Assembly (NCBI GenBank): GCA_933822405.4
Contig: CAKOGP040000535.1
Span: forward strand, 1-55,510
Length of the DNA stretch: 55,510 nt
Reading direction: 5' to 3'
Source of the DNA: Cylindrotheca closterium
Lineage: Eukaryota; Bacillariophyta; Bacillariophyceae; Bacillariales; Bacillariaceae
In this document: one piece after another, positions 1 to 9,733 of the stretch
How the letters are laid out: each line of letters opens with the position of its first letter
Numbering within the stretch: the stretch's first letter is position 1
Position numbers and translations under genes: made by a program
Notes under the pieces: generated by a model
Told to the model about the DNA's origin: nothing
What the model saw: the letters and a program-made list of their open reading frames with translations, nothing else
Databases searched by the model: none

Positions 1-236
1 AATCGTTTCGAAATGTCTTTTTATTTTATGGTGGGACCCCTGCTGTCGGGGGGATGTAACGCGCGCATGTGCATTGTCTATCCGCTCAAAAAACGGTCGA
101 TCGACAGACGAGTTGCGGAGGGTCCTGGTACCGGGCGGCACAGTAGTTTCGTAATGGCGTGGCAAGCAAACAAACACGAAAACATTCTTTCAATGCGACC
201 CTAACTTATTGGCTTTTCATGATCGACATTTCCACG
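1..236. other. 5' flank of the retrotransposon, no gene seen
   Basis: No convincing coding sequence. The last bases before the left target duplication (tttccacg) and the sequence after the right LTR (cgaacacccaactgcag) together resemble the stretch near 9450-9475 (acgttccacaatatacccaactgcag). This suggests the element jumped into one copy of a local duplication. Confidence 0.5.
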
Positions 237-241
237 ATCCA
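237..241. repeat. Left target-site duplication of the copia element
   Basis: The bases ATCCA directly precede the left LTR. The same five bases follow the right LTR at 5178-5182. A 5-bp duplication is the usual size for Ty1/copia integration. Confidence 0.85.
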
Positions 242-638
242 AGTCGAAAGTCGTCTGTTTGTCCATCAGATGATAGCCGTTACTGAACGTCTGCACTATA
301 CTCTTGGTCTGCACCCCAACGGCTAACCTATCCAAAGTATCTTGTACAGGTATCAAGATTCCCAATCTTGACTACAATGCTCCTTCGCTAAGCTTCGCCA
401 CATTTTCAATGTTGTTAAGACTAAGCATCGCTATTGCATGCGTTGAGACAGTCGGAGTTTCATCCTGTTTACATCCTTCACAATACAAAATCACTATAAT
501 TTTCGGAATACTGTTTTTTTATCACACATTGTGGGACATTTTACAACTAATTCAGTACTTGAAGCACAACAATAAGCCTGGACAACCTTGTGCCTGCATT
601 CTCAAGTAATCAAGGCTGTACACACTACAGCTTTGAGT
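242..638 (+). repeat. Left LTR
   Basis: This aligns over its whole length with 4825-5177. Similarity starts exactly at AGTCGAAAG and ends exactly at CTTTGAGT. The left copy has small extra segments, including a short repeat of GTCTGCAC near 290-315 and an insertion near 525-540. The termini are AG...GT rather than the usual TG...CA. No clear tRNA primer site is readable downstream. Confidence 0.9.
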
Positions 639-955
639 GGTTATTTACGCCCAATTTATACCTAATAAGTTACGCTACCAGCCTATTTGGAGACGTCCAT
701 TAGAGCTACCAACGAAAGCTCTCGGAGCCTACAACAGAGAAGTACTTCGCTAGCTTCCCAAGCTACCACCAGCTCTCCAAGCATCGATCGAGCTTTCCAA
801 GCACCTAACTACCGGCCCACAAGCTTTCCAAGCTCACATCTGCAAAGATAGAGACTCTGTCTCGCCCAAATGGTCCTACAGGAGACGGCTCTCCAGCATC
901 TCTTGTTGACGTCGCCGCAGAACTCAATGACGACTCAGTTTGAACTGGCAAACCA
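639..955. other. Retrotransposon leader
   Basis: Untranslated leader between the left LTR and the first gag-like sequence. It contains several imperfect copies of an AGCTTTCCAAGC-like phrase between about 745 and 835. No recognisable primer-binding site. Confidence 0.5.
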
Positions 956-2513
956 TTGAAGGACTGGAGCGCATTGGACACCAGTGCACCACTGGCATTT
1001 TCTCCAAACCAGCAACGTCCCATCTATGGAGATGGGAAGTACCTTCATCTACGTACCCAAGGTCTGCCTGTCAAGTTTGTCAGAAAAGGCAATCTCAAGG
1101 AGTTCAAGCGTCAGATACAAGAATTCATAGAAAGCAAATGGGTTCTTTGCCATCACTCACGTACCTGATCCAGTCTCTGGTGAAATGCTCTGTATTGTCA
1201 ACGGACATCCAAGATTCACGGTCCAGTCTGGTGTGTTCACTGTGGACGTTGGTTGACCACCCATGGTACTGACGGCCATACCAATGATGCCACCAAGCGC
1301 GACTTGAAAGGTTTGGGACCCCAAGCAAATCACCTACGCTTTGCTGGAGCCTGGTGCACTCCCTTCCGCCATGGTCAGCCCAGTCTTCTGCCCCTACGTG
1401 TTGTCTGGACCATCATCTAACACTTCTTGAGTTACCATCCCCAGTTGGTTGCTGCCTTCTTCTTGGCCCGTTCCATTGGTGTCACTACACCAAATGTTTC
1501 AGCTTTCATGGCCAATCAAGTCTTGACTGCATCCTCTTTCTTGGCCGATCAAGTCTCCTTCATGATGAGTCAAGCTACCGCGGCCTCCGCCTACCTATTC
1601 ACTGCCACTTCCACTGTCATTGCTGTCTTTGAGGGATCCCCGACCAACCGCCTTGCTCCACTCCTGTGGTACAAACGATACATTCAAAAATGCCGTCGTC
1701 AGCGCCGCCCCACTTCCTTCAGCCATTGCCGTCACACCCGTCACTATGGTCTCGCCACCTGCCGTCGTCTTGCCCAAGATCTCAGGATATCTCCAACATA
1801 TCATTCAGTTTTTGGAGTCTCTCACGTTTTGTCGTTCCTGTCAAGAGGGAGATAATTGGAGAAGCAACAGAAGACATCAGAGAAATCAAAATGATCAAAG
1901 CAATTGGCAGAGAACAAATGACGGTTGGAGAAACATGAACCACAACAAACCTAGTACCCCTCGTGCTACCACTTCCCGTGAAACACCCCGTGATGACCAT
2001 CGGTGTCGGCGTCCTGGTGATAAAAACTGGACCTTCTACCAAGGTCCTTGCCAGCCAAGTGAAGATGATGCCTTCCGTTTGGATCCTCCCAGACCTTGTT
2101 CCTGTCGCCACGACTCTTCCAGACATCGTTCCAATCGCCATGACCCTTCCTCGACACCAAGTGACGACATCTTCCGCCTCTTCAATACCTTTCCAAGAAT
2201 GGATCAAATGCACAGACAAAGGATGACACTTTGCCGCAGACCAAACATGCCACAAATCTACAGACCTACCGTTGGTGTCAGACTCTCAATGGCCCACGTT
2301 GCCGTTCTATCTTCTCCCGCAGCCAAAGCCTTCTTTAAGAACGCCGATATTCCACAACAATTCAGCAAGATCATCAACTGCTTTCGTGCTGCAATGAATC
2401 CAGATGAATTGAGATCAGATATGTCGGGTGATGAAAAGACAACAAGGTACCCAATAATCTGGGATTCCGGTGCAACAACCTCGATCTCACCTTACAAGGA
2501 CGATTTTGTGTGA
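956..2513 (+). pseudogene. Broken gag-protease region of the copia element
   Basis: Gag-like and protease coding sequence spread over several frames. The clearest piece, 1620-2513, carries a basic Asn/Arg-rich stretch after a CRSC motif (nucleic-acid-binding character, but not a proper CCHC knuckle). It ends in IWDSGATTSISPYKDDF, which contains the Asp-Ser-Gly active site of copia aspartic proteases. The protease then continues in a different frame after 2513 with a GIGHVAWSVVDTTG-type segment. Multiple stops and frameshifts mean no functional polyprotein. Confidence 0.75.
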
Positions 2514-2520
2514 AAACTTG

Positions 2521-3197
2521 AGCCAGCACCTCTTGGACTCAAGCTTCTTGGAATCGCTAGCGGCCTGGAAATCAAAGGGATTGGACATGTTGCATGGTCA
2601 GTGGTTGATACAACTGGCATGTTGCAAACAATCAAGGTGCTTGCCCTATACGCACCTTCTGCCACAGCTTGTTTGCTCAGTACTTCAAGTTTGCTCCAGA
2701 GATACACCAATGAGCCCATCTCAATGAACGCTGATCATCTACAGTTGTCAGGAACAGACAAAACAAATTCAGTACACGTTGACCACGACCCTTCAACGAA
2801 GTTGCCAACATCGCTTACCTATTATACTCCCATGGAACTGCCCTTAACCGATTTGACGCATTTACCAGCATCAATACAAACCACTTTGAGTGTACCACAA
2901 GAGGACAATTGCTTCATACCTTGGCAAAGAAGATCCCAAGACACAGTACACTGGAGGTTGCACCTTCGTTGACCATGCATCAGGTTATGTGTTCGTCAAG
3001 CATCAAGTTCATCTGAACACCCAAGAGACGTTGAGTGCAAAGATATCTGTGGAAGAACAACTTTGAGACTTTGGAGTAGTTGTACTTGAATATCAAAGTG
3101 ACAATGGAAGGCCCTGCACATCGCAAGAATACAATGAACACTTACTCAAGTTCTCACAAATTCACTCATTTGCTGGCGTTGGAGCTCATCATCACAA
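2521..3197 (+). pseudogene. Protease end and integrase remnant
   Basis: Translating the three forward frames piecewise recovers copia-like protein. The protease C-terminal half lies at about 2530-2860. An integrase-core piece with GCTFVDHASGYVFVKHQ lies near 2954-3060 (DHA is a typical integrase context). After a frame change comes YQSDNGRPCTSQEYNEHL and GVGAHHHK, covering the second catalytic Asp region. The sequence then jumps to the start of reverse transcriptase. The third catalytic residue region and the integrase C-terminal domain are missing, so this part is deleted as well as frameshifted. Confidence 0.75.
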
Positions 3198-3237
3198 AAC
3201 ACTCCCATGACTGCAGCTTCATTCCAAGCTTGTACAA

Positions 3238-4648
3238 AAGCGGAGAAATGACCAAATTCAAGGCAAGATACTGTGTGAGAGGAGACCTGGAAGAAATGGA
3301 TGTTGACAAAAACACGTTTGCACCTACCGTTGCATGGAGTACTGTCCGTCTGTTTCTTGTCCTTTGCTTGATCCTTGGATGGGCCACCCCCGTCTTGGTT
3401 GACTTCAGTAATGCATTTGTACAATGCAAACTGGACAAACCAAAATGGGTACACTTACCTTGAAGATTGGTCTCTCCAAAGGGCAAAGGAACATGCCTTC
3501 AACTGAACAAGTCACTATATGGGACCAAGGCTGCTCCTGCGCTATGGAATACGACCGCCGTGGAAGGATTCACCAAGTGTGGATTCAAACAATCCAATTT
3601 TGATCCGTATCTTTTGTACAAGAAAGGCATGATGGTGGTTCTGTATGTTGATGACGCCGGAATCGGTGCCAAAGATCCAGCAGACATTGACAAGCTCATT
3701 GAGGAACTCAGAGAACTCAAATTTGAACTAAAGAAAGAAGGCGATTTTAATGAGTTTCTTGGCATAAAATTTGACAAACGCAAAGATGGTTCAGTTGAAC
3801 TTACTCAGACTGGTTTGGTTGACAAAGTATTGGAAGCAACCGGAATGACCGATTGCAATCCCAATCGAGTCCCCGCTACTGGTCCCCTTGGCAAAGATCC
3901 TGATGGTGAACCTATGAACGAAGAATGGAACTATCAATCAATTGTCGGAATGTTAATGTACCTCTTGACAAACACACGGCCAGACATTACCTTTGCTGTC
4001 AGCCAAGTGGCACGATTCTCCTCTGATACAAAGCAATCCCATACAATGGCTGTGAAAACAATTATTTGTTACCTGAAACGCACTTGCACAAAAGGCATGA
4101 TCGTCAAGCCTACAGGAAAACTGAACCTCAATTTGTTTGTCAATGCCGACTTCTGTGGACTCTACAATACCAAACCTCACACAGATCCAAACTCCGTTTG
4201 ATCACACACCGGGTTTATTGTAAAGTTGAGCAATTGCCGGCTGGTTTGGCGCTCCCAGCTTCAAACATCCATCACATGCTCCACGCTTAAGGCCAAATAC
4301 AATGCTCTCTCTTCTGCTCTAAAGACTTTAATTCCGTTCAAGCGCCTTCTCATTCAAGCCACTGACCACGTTGAACTTGGCGACGGCATCCGTGCCACCA
4401 TCCGGGCTTTAGCATTTGAAGACAACCAAGGCGCATACTTTCTGGCCACCAACCAAAGAATCATATCTCGCACTCGATGGTATCTCAACAAGTGGCACTG
4501 GTTCTGGCAACACGTCACCAAAGACGGCGTTGGCCCAGAAACTGTTGCCATCCACGAGGTGGACACATTGCTCCAAGATGCTGCTTACTTCACAAAGGCA
4601 CAGTCTTGTGAACCTTTCGAGAGCAATCGTTTTCAAGTGCAAGGGTAG
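3238..4648 (+). pseudogene. Copia reverse transcriptase and RNase H
   Basis: One reading frame runs from about 3080 to 4648, broken only by TGA codons at 3461-3463 and 4199-4201. RT starts with FKARYCVRGDLEE, then DFSNAFVQCKL, LNKSLYGTKAAPALW, and the catalytic LYVDDAGIG (about 3641-3667). These match copia RT blocks. RNase H follows: DADFCGLY-like near 4143, SQLQTSITCSTLKAKYNALS near 4255, a DNQGA motif near 4420, and TRWYLNKWHWFWQHV near 4475. The upstream third of RT is missing. With the in-frame stops this is an inactive relic, but it gives the best lineage marker in the element. Confidence 0.92.
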
Positions 4649-4812
4649 TGACACCTTTGTACAATCACCCTAACCCTTGTACATTTGCATAGAGCAGCGA
4701 GACGTAGACAACTCCGGTTGTTGAACTCGCCTGCTCACCAGTGAGATGCAACATCTTTACAGATCTATTTGTTTCGCAAATTCCAGTGATGACGTTTTGT
4801 GTTGAAGTTTCC

Positions 4813-4824
4813 GATGAGAGGGAG
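4813..4824 (+). other. Polypurine tract
   Basis: GATGAGAGGGAG lies immediately before the right LTR, where plus-strand DNA synthesis would be primed. Its position fixes the right LTR start at 4825. Confidence 0.75.
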
Positions 4825-5177
4825 AGTCGAAAGTCGTCTGTTTGTCCATCAGATGATAGCCGTTACTGAACGTCTGCACCCCAACGGCTAACCTATCCAA
4901 AGTATCTTATACAGGTATCAAGATCCCCAATCTTGACTACAATGCTCTTTCGCTAAGCTTCGCCACATTCTCAATGTTGTCAAGATTAAGCGTCCCTATT
5001 GCATGCATTGAGGTGGTCGGAGTTTCATCCTGTTTACATCCTTCACAATACAAAATCACTATAATTTTCAGAATACTGTTTTATTATCACAACTTTTTAC
5101 AACTAATTCAGTACTTGAAGCCTGGACAATTAAACCTTGTGCCTGCATTCTCAACTGTACACGCTACAGCTTTGAGT
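4825..5177 (+). repeat. Right LTR
   Basis: Matches the left LTR from AGTCGAAAGTCG to ACAGCTTTGAGT, with scattered substitutions and three or four deletions that make it about 44 bp shorter. It is followed directly by the ATCCA target duplication. Confidence 0.9.
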
Positions 5178-5182
5178 ATCCA
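5178..5182. repeat. Right target-site duplication of the copia element
   Basis: ATCCA, identical to 237-241. Confidence 0.85.
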
Positions 5183-6690
5183 CGAACACCCAACTGCAGA
5201 GTTGTTGGCGAATTCAATGACCACGATCACCAGGACACCTATGTGGAATCGCATACAGCAGCAGTCCATGTTCTAAACTATTTTTATTGAAAAATGATAT
5301 TCTATATTTGTGGACCGTACGTTTTGTTTTTCCTTTGCAGGCTCCTCAAAAGTCTATTGTCTGTTTGGACTTTTGAATGTCAAAGACAAACCCCAAGGAC
5401 TCTAGCATATGCAATCGTTCCATCGTTATAGTCGAGGACGAAGACCCTGCAATGAACATTTTGTACTGCCTACGTTGGCTTTTTACCCAAGTTGACAGAG
5501 AGGCATTATGTGGGTAGTGAGACGGGACGTTGCAATGACCTTTTTGCTGCTTGAGCTCATTGAGCTTTTCCTGCCAAGCCAACGCTTGAGTGTGCCATAC
5601 GAAACCGATAGCTTCGGGGTCTTGGATGCAACGAGTGGTCATCGTAGATGTAGGATTATTAACATTGAACTTCTTATATTGATATCTTTGTCGTCTTTTA
5701 ACCCATCGGGCTAAGATAGGATCCTCTGGATACAAATGAGGAACAGAGCAATGTCCATGCTCAAGCTTGTACTTGACGAGCTTTTGGAACTGCGCTCTCC
5801 ACTGGGTCTCCCTTTGCCTGGAGTCGTCGTCCGTTGACTTTGGTGCTACGAGTAGGCACGTAGTAATCGGTGTCGTTGGTGGTTCTCTTTGACCCCACAG
5901 AATTTGTGAGAGGGTTTAGAATGTTGATGAGATCTTGTACATGGCTATTAGTAGTGCCTGTTGGATCCTTCGTGCTGGAGCTTTCGTTCATGACGTTGGA
6001 ATCAGAACTTGAATGAACCAGTGCTGGAACTTGTGCTTGCGATCCGAGGGGTAAAGGTTCCATGCTTGGATTGTCAAAAGGATCTTCAAACGAATCAAAT
6101 TGATCCAAGGAGGGCAGCGGAAATGCCAAAAGGGACATTAGACTGTCATCCTCAAGATTAGAGTAGCTGCTGCTGTGGCTATCCTTTTCACAGCTATCAT
6201 TGTTGGCACCGTAGATCATCGGGAAATAATTTGAAATTATTGGGTGTTAGTAGAAGTTTCAAAATTCTGAGTTTTACAGTAGTAGTGCTGCAGGAACTAT
6301 ATTTGCCCACTACCGGTACGGTATTGTTTCGGTATAATCCTACCGGTACTGTTCTTTCTTTTTGACTTCAACATGGGGGCCGGTACCCTGGTAGGTACCA
6401 GGTACTGCAGAGTGAAGAAGTACCAAACTGCATGCAGCGTCAGTGTCGGATCGCGAACGAATAAAGTAATCGGGGTTCTCCTCCTTACAGCTGACAGATG
6501 AACTCCGAACTATGGTAGGTACAATACTTTTATACTCGTACTCAGTTCGGCCTATCGGGGGGGAAAGTCTGTCGATATAATATGAAAAAGGATAAAAAGC
6601 GGCGTAATCGATACGCCATCATCTCGATAAGATGCGATTTTCTCCTTGTTTTCTTTGAAGCGCCAATAATTAACGATGCGATAGCGACTG
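5183..6690. repeat. Segmental duplication, copy 1 (matches about 9465-11275)
   Basis: The stretch from CACCCAACTGCAG, through the HA-domain gene, to the block with CGCCATCATCTCGAT near 6620 is repeated at 9465-11275. The stretch 5330-5520 is almost base-for-base identical to 9715-9905. The middle (about 5810-5900) and the upstream flank are much more diverged, so later conversion of the 3' half is likely. Confidence 0.75.
5346..6219 (-). pseudogene. Helicase-associated (HA) domain protein, frameshifted copy A
   Basis: Start at 6219 (MIYGANNDS, as in copy B). The first frame holds the family's acidic N-terminus (DDSLMSLLAFPLPSLD, then a DPFDNPSMEPLPLG phrase) and the LINILNPLT motif. It runs out of frame in a diverged linker near 5815-5850. 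Two HA domains follow in another frame: RETQWRAQFQKLVKYKLEHG with GHCSVPH, and GHCNVPSHYP with WVKSQRRQYK. The NLS-like KRQR found in the other copies is absent, and four residues (RIFK in copy B) are missing before GHCNVP. No GT-AG intron obviously restores the frame, so it is called a pseudogene. A sequencing error remains possible. The copia element lies about 170 bp beyond its stop. Confidence 0.75.
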
Positions 6691-7107
6691 ACTCCTCTGC
6701 GTCTGTCTTCTAATTTGCATTGGGGGGAGGAGCGGGGAGGACTTTTCTTTTGGCTTCCCCCATTAATTTTTGCAGTCAAATTTATATATATAATATCGGG
6801 CCCCGCAATATTATAATTGTTCGAAAGACGACAAGAATAATCAATTCGAAAGGCGACGACGACAGCAAAAAAACCTCGAACTCATCATCACTGATGTTTC
6901 AACTGACGAAAAAGGACTGTTGGCCAACTCTTTGGTTCGAAATCCGTCTTCGAATCGCCCACAGGATGCATCATATGAACCTTTCATCATCATTATGGCG
7001 ACAAAGAAAAAGCTACGTTGCTGAAGTCCTCACAAAATTCATCATGCCCGCCCAACCTGTTCATGGTCCAAAGTAATAGCGAGGGACGGCAGAGAATAGG
7101 GAAATAC
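6220..7107. other. Gene-free stretch upstream of HA copy A
   Basis: 5' flank of HA copy A, with several copies of the palindromic words TACCGGTA and GGTACC between 6310 and 6410. The part around 6545-6680 matches the flank of HA copy B near 11140-11270. Open frames here are short and lack protein character. Confidence 0.6.
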
Positions 7108-7502
7108 GCTCATGTGCGAGAACTATCGCTTCGTCAAGGTCATAGAGGAAGTCGACAACATGCCTTTTTTTGTAGGACCCGGTGAAACATTAGCTCCAGG
7201 CGGGAATGTGCCTAATATCAAGTGGCGTCATTGAAAGGCACGAAAGAATCCATTCGAGATGTGAAGAAGATTGTTATTAAACTCGATGCCAACAATAAAC
7301 AGGATTTGGATTGATATCAAGCTCCATCGGACTTCTCCAAGCTTCCTGTTCTCAAGTTTGAGTTCTACTACAACCCAGATATGGTTGTCTTCAACCGTGA
7401 TCGGACTACTGGCGACTCAACTGGTTCGACAAGTGTCACAATCAGTTCAGATGACAAGAATTGTCAACGGAAATGCTGTAATCGAGCAGAATTTTGAAAG
7501 AA
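7108..7502 (+). pseudogene. Remains of an unidentified protein gene
   Basis: No intact frame, but the translation looks like protein. From 7110 one frame reads MCENYRFVKVIEEVDNMPFF, followed by GPGETLAPGGNVPNIKWR. A second frame takes over with SLKGTKESIRDVKKIVIKL, then a TGA inside DANNKQDLD, then FSKLPVLKFEFYYNPDMVVF. At least one frameshift and one stop are needed to connect them. The family was not recognised. It could be a degraded gene or a chance run. Confidence 0.4.
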
Positions 7503-8042
7503 ATGCTTTTCAAAGAACATTTTATATCTATCTGTTGAGATTTGTATCACATGTTATAGTGAAGTAGCAAGGATCGTAGGATATATGTGTAATAGGCTGG
7601 TCTTTTGCTGGTCTAGTAGAACTCTTGTTTATTGTCTTTACATCTATCTACAGCATCTTCAATCAGAATATATAGAGCGAAGACTCCTCTTGAATGGTGA
7701 AGGTAGTATCGGGGATCTTGACTGCAGTGCGAATGAGAAGGCTCATTGATCGATCCAACAGTGACTATCATCCACCGAAAGCATCCAACTCTTACCTTTC
7801 TCATCATTCTCTTCCCACACAAAATCACCTTGTCCTTCAGCGCTTATATTTTTGATCGTTTCCATGTTTTGATCGTTGACCAAAAGACTATGGAGAAATT
7901 GAACGTCGCCGATAGGGCTGCTTCCACATATTATGGTGAGGGCGAGCGAGTATTTCATTTGTCAATAATATTTCTATTATTACATATAATACAATGATGG
8001 TGCAATCGTCTATTCGAAATCATGCAAACGATTTGAACAACT
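7503..8042. other. Gene-free stretch
   Basis: Between the decayed gene and the 3' end of HA copy C. AT-rich near 7960-8000. Nothing recognisable. Confidence 0.5.
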
Positions 8043-9020
8043 TCAGTTTGTTTTCCTCGACGGGCTTTGGATGTCAAAGACAAAACCCAAGGATTCGAGA
8101 TCTTGGTGACGTTCCAGCGTCATGGTCGAAGATGAAGACCCTGTGATGAACAGTTTGTACTGACGACGTTGGCACTTGACCCAAGTTGACAGAGCGGCAT
8201 TCTGTGGGTAGTTAGAGGGGACGTTGCAGTGACCTCGTTGTTGCTTGAAGACCTTGAGCTCATTGAGCTTCTCCAGCCAAGCCGATTTGTGTGAATCCCA
8301 CACAAAGCCGATGGATTCGAGCTCTTGAATGCGGCGAGTCGTCATCGTAGACGTAGGATTGTTATCGTTGAACTTCTTGTATTGGTATCTTTGTCTCTTG
8401 ACCCATCGAGCTAGAATAGGATCCTCTGGATAAGCATGAGGAACGGAGCAATGTCCATGCTCAAGCTTGTACTGGATGAGCTTTTGGAACTGCGCTCGCC
8501 ATTGTGTCTCCTGGTACGGTCGGAACCGAACCATAGTTTCTTCTGCGGGAGTAACAGCATGTGTGTAGCTCGGTCGTTGGCGCTTTTTGGCGCGCACTTG
8601 GTCATCACCAGTGAAGAAGGCTTCGTTGCTTCTTTTGGCCCCTTGATTAGAGGTAGTGAGGGGGTCCAGAATGCTGATGAGGTCTTGTAGATGGTTAGGA
8701 GTAGGAGTGCAAGTGGGTTCGTTGCTGACGACTTCGTTCATAAAGATCGAATCAAAAGCTGATTCGTCATTCATGAAGAAGATGGAATCAGATTGGACCA
8801 GCGATGGAAGCGCTTGGCCTTTCGATCCGCTGAGAGGGACAGGTTCCATGCTTAGATCGTCAAAGGGGTCCATGAAAGACGAAGGAAGAGATGAACTTGG
8901 TTCATCCAAGTTGGGCAGCAAAGGGCTGATCATAAGCGACAATAGATTGTCATAGCTGCTGCAGCTATCCTTTCGGTGCCTGTTGTTGGTACTGGAGATC
9001 ATTGGAAAACTGGAGATCAT
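8043..9020 (-). CDS. HA-domain protein, intact copy C
   Basis: 325 residues, no intron needed. Order: acidic/hydrophobic N-terminus (LLSLMISPLLPNLDEPSS, then DPFDDLSMEPVPL), a helical LQDLISILDPLTT motif at about residues 125-137, a basic cluster AKKRQR (about 155-160) that could be a nuclear signal, then two tandem HA domains. Domain 1 (about 177-245) has W-F-L-YK, GHCSVPHAYPED, LARWVKRQRYQYKKF and IGFVWD. Domain 2 (about 246-318) has GHCNVPSNYPQN, LSTWVKCQRRQYK and LGFVFD. HA domains are small three-helix units first seen at helicase C-termini. This protein has no helicase. N-terminus plus NLS plus HA pair suggests nuclear DNA binding, but that is inference. An 18-bp duplication at the start gives two possible start codons (9020 and 9002). 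Confidence 0.88.
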   Translation of the reverse strand: MISSFPMISSTNNRHRKDSCSSYDNLLSLMISPLLPNLDEPSSSLPSSFMDPFDDLSMEPVPLSGSKGQALPSLVQSDSIFFMNDESAFDSIFMNEVVSNEPTCTPTPNHLQDLISILDPLTTSNQGAKRSNEAFFTGDDQVRAKKRQRPSYTHAVTPAEETMVRFRPYQETQWRAQFQKLIQYKLEHGHCSVPHAYPEDPILARWVKRQRYQYKKFNDNNPTSTMTTRRIQELESIGFVWDSHKSAWLEKLNELKVFKQQRGHCNVPSNYPQNAALSTWVKCQRRQYKLFITGSSSSTMTLERHQDLESLGFVFDIQSPSRKTN

Positions 9021-9601
9021 TATTGGAAAACAACAAATTGGGTGAATGAGAAATTGTGAGAACAGTAGACGCAGATCCCAAATAAGTCATTGTGGGAACT
9101 GTTTGCGTCAACAGTTGATGAGATGTAATGTGTTTGTGGGAACTGATATAATAGTTTGGGCTCTGCCGGCACCTTCTCTCATGCCTCGATGTAATTTGAA
9201 AGCGGCGTAATAAAGTGGCTGACGTTCATTGACGGATGTTATGTATGTTTTGTTCTCTTTCAAAGACCTTGGACATGCTATGGTGTCAGATCAGATAGGC
9301 CCTGTCGATAACGGCGATTATCAAATCCGAAGGTTTGCTTCGTGAAAAAGGCCTTTTACGACAAACAATTATAGTCGATGGGTCCCGCTGTACTCGTACC
9401 GAGCGTTACCTGAATTACGTTACGACAGCGAGCGACCAAACAAGAAGACACGTTCCACAATATACCCAACTGCAGACTCTTTGGCGAATACAACGACTAT
9501 AATGCTAGTGGTATACCATGGAGGCCAAGGGGGGAGTTCTAGCCGATCATTGTCAGGAAGGGCAAGGGAGTGGACCCGTACAGTCCCTATTCTACACTAA
9601 C
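9021..9601. other. Gene-free stretch upstream of HA copy C
   Basis: 5' flank of HA copy C. From about 9455 it becomes the duplicated 3' flank shared with copy A. No gene seen. Confidence 0.5.
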
Positions 9602-9730
9602 TTCCTCTGTATATTAACATAAAATTTTGTTGTGCACCGACACTTTTCGTTTTTCCTTTGCAGGCTTTCCTCTATATATTAACATAAAATTTTGTTGTGC
9701 ACCGACACCTTTTGTTTTTCCTTTGCAGGC
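9602..9730. repeat. Two tandem copies of a 64-65-bp unit
   Basis: TTCCTCTGTATATTAACATA begins unit 1 near 9602, and TTTCCTCTATATATTAACAT begins unit 2 near 9666. Both end in TTTTTCCTTTGCAGGC. Copy A has only one unit end at the equivalent place (5325-5345), so this is a private duplication in the 3' flank of HA copy B. Confidence 0.85.
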
Positions 9731-9733
9731 TCC

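Larger units (their letters stand above)
242..5177 (+). mobile_element. Decayed Ty1/copia LTR retrotransposon
   Basis: A complete but dead element of about 4.9 kb. Two LTRs (242-638 and 4825-5177) are flanked by identical ATCCA duplications, and a polypurine tract sits directly before the right LTR. Domain order is gag-like, protease (DSGA), integrase remnant, reverse transcriptase (YVDD), RNase H. Integrase before RT is the Ty1/copia order. The coding part is broken by frameshifts, two in-frame TGA codons and a deletion that removes most of the integrase C-terminus and the start of RT. At about 4.2 kb between the LTRs it is shorter than a full copia internal region. The LTRs differ by several substitutions and indels, so insertion is not recent. 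It resembles the diatom CoDi lineages, but the exact clade is not assigned. Confidence 0.93.

Noticed and set aside
304..609. 101-residue ORF inside the left LTR
   Set aside because: It lies fully within the LTR, is broken in the right LTR, and has no protein pattern.
1782..2255. 157-residue minus-strand ORF
   Set aside because: It is antisense to the gag-protease region of the copia element.
9602..9730. Tandem TTTTTCCTTTGCAG words as intron acceptors of a plus-strand gene
   Set aside because: No plus-strand exon follows. The downstream sequence is the 3' end of an HA gene on the other strand.
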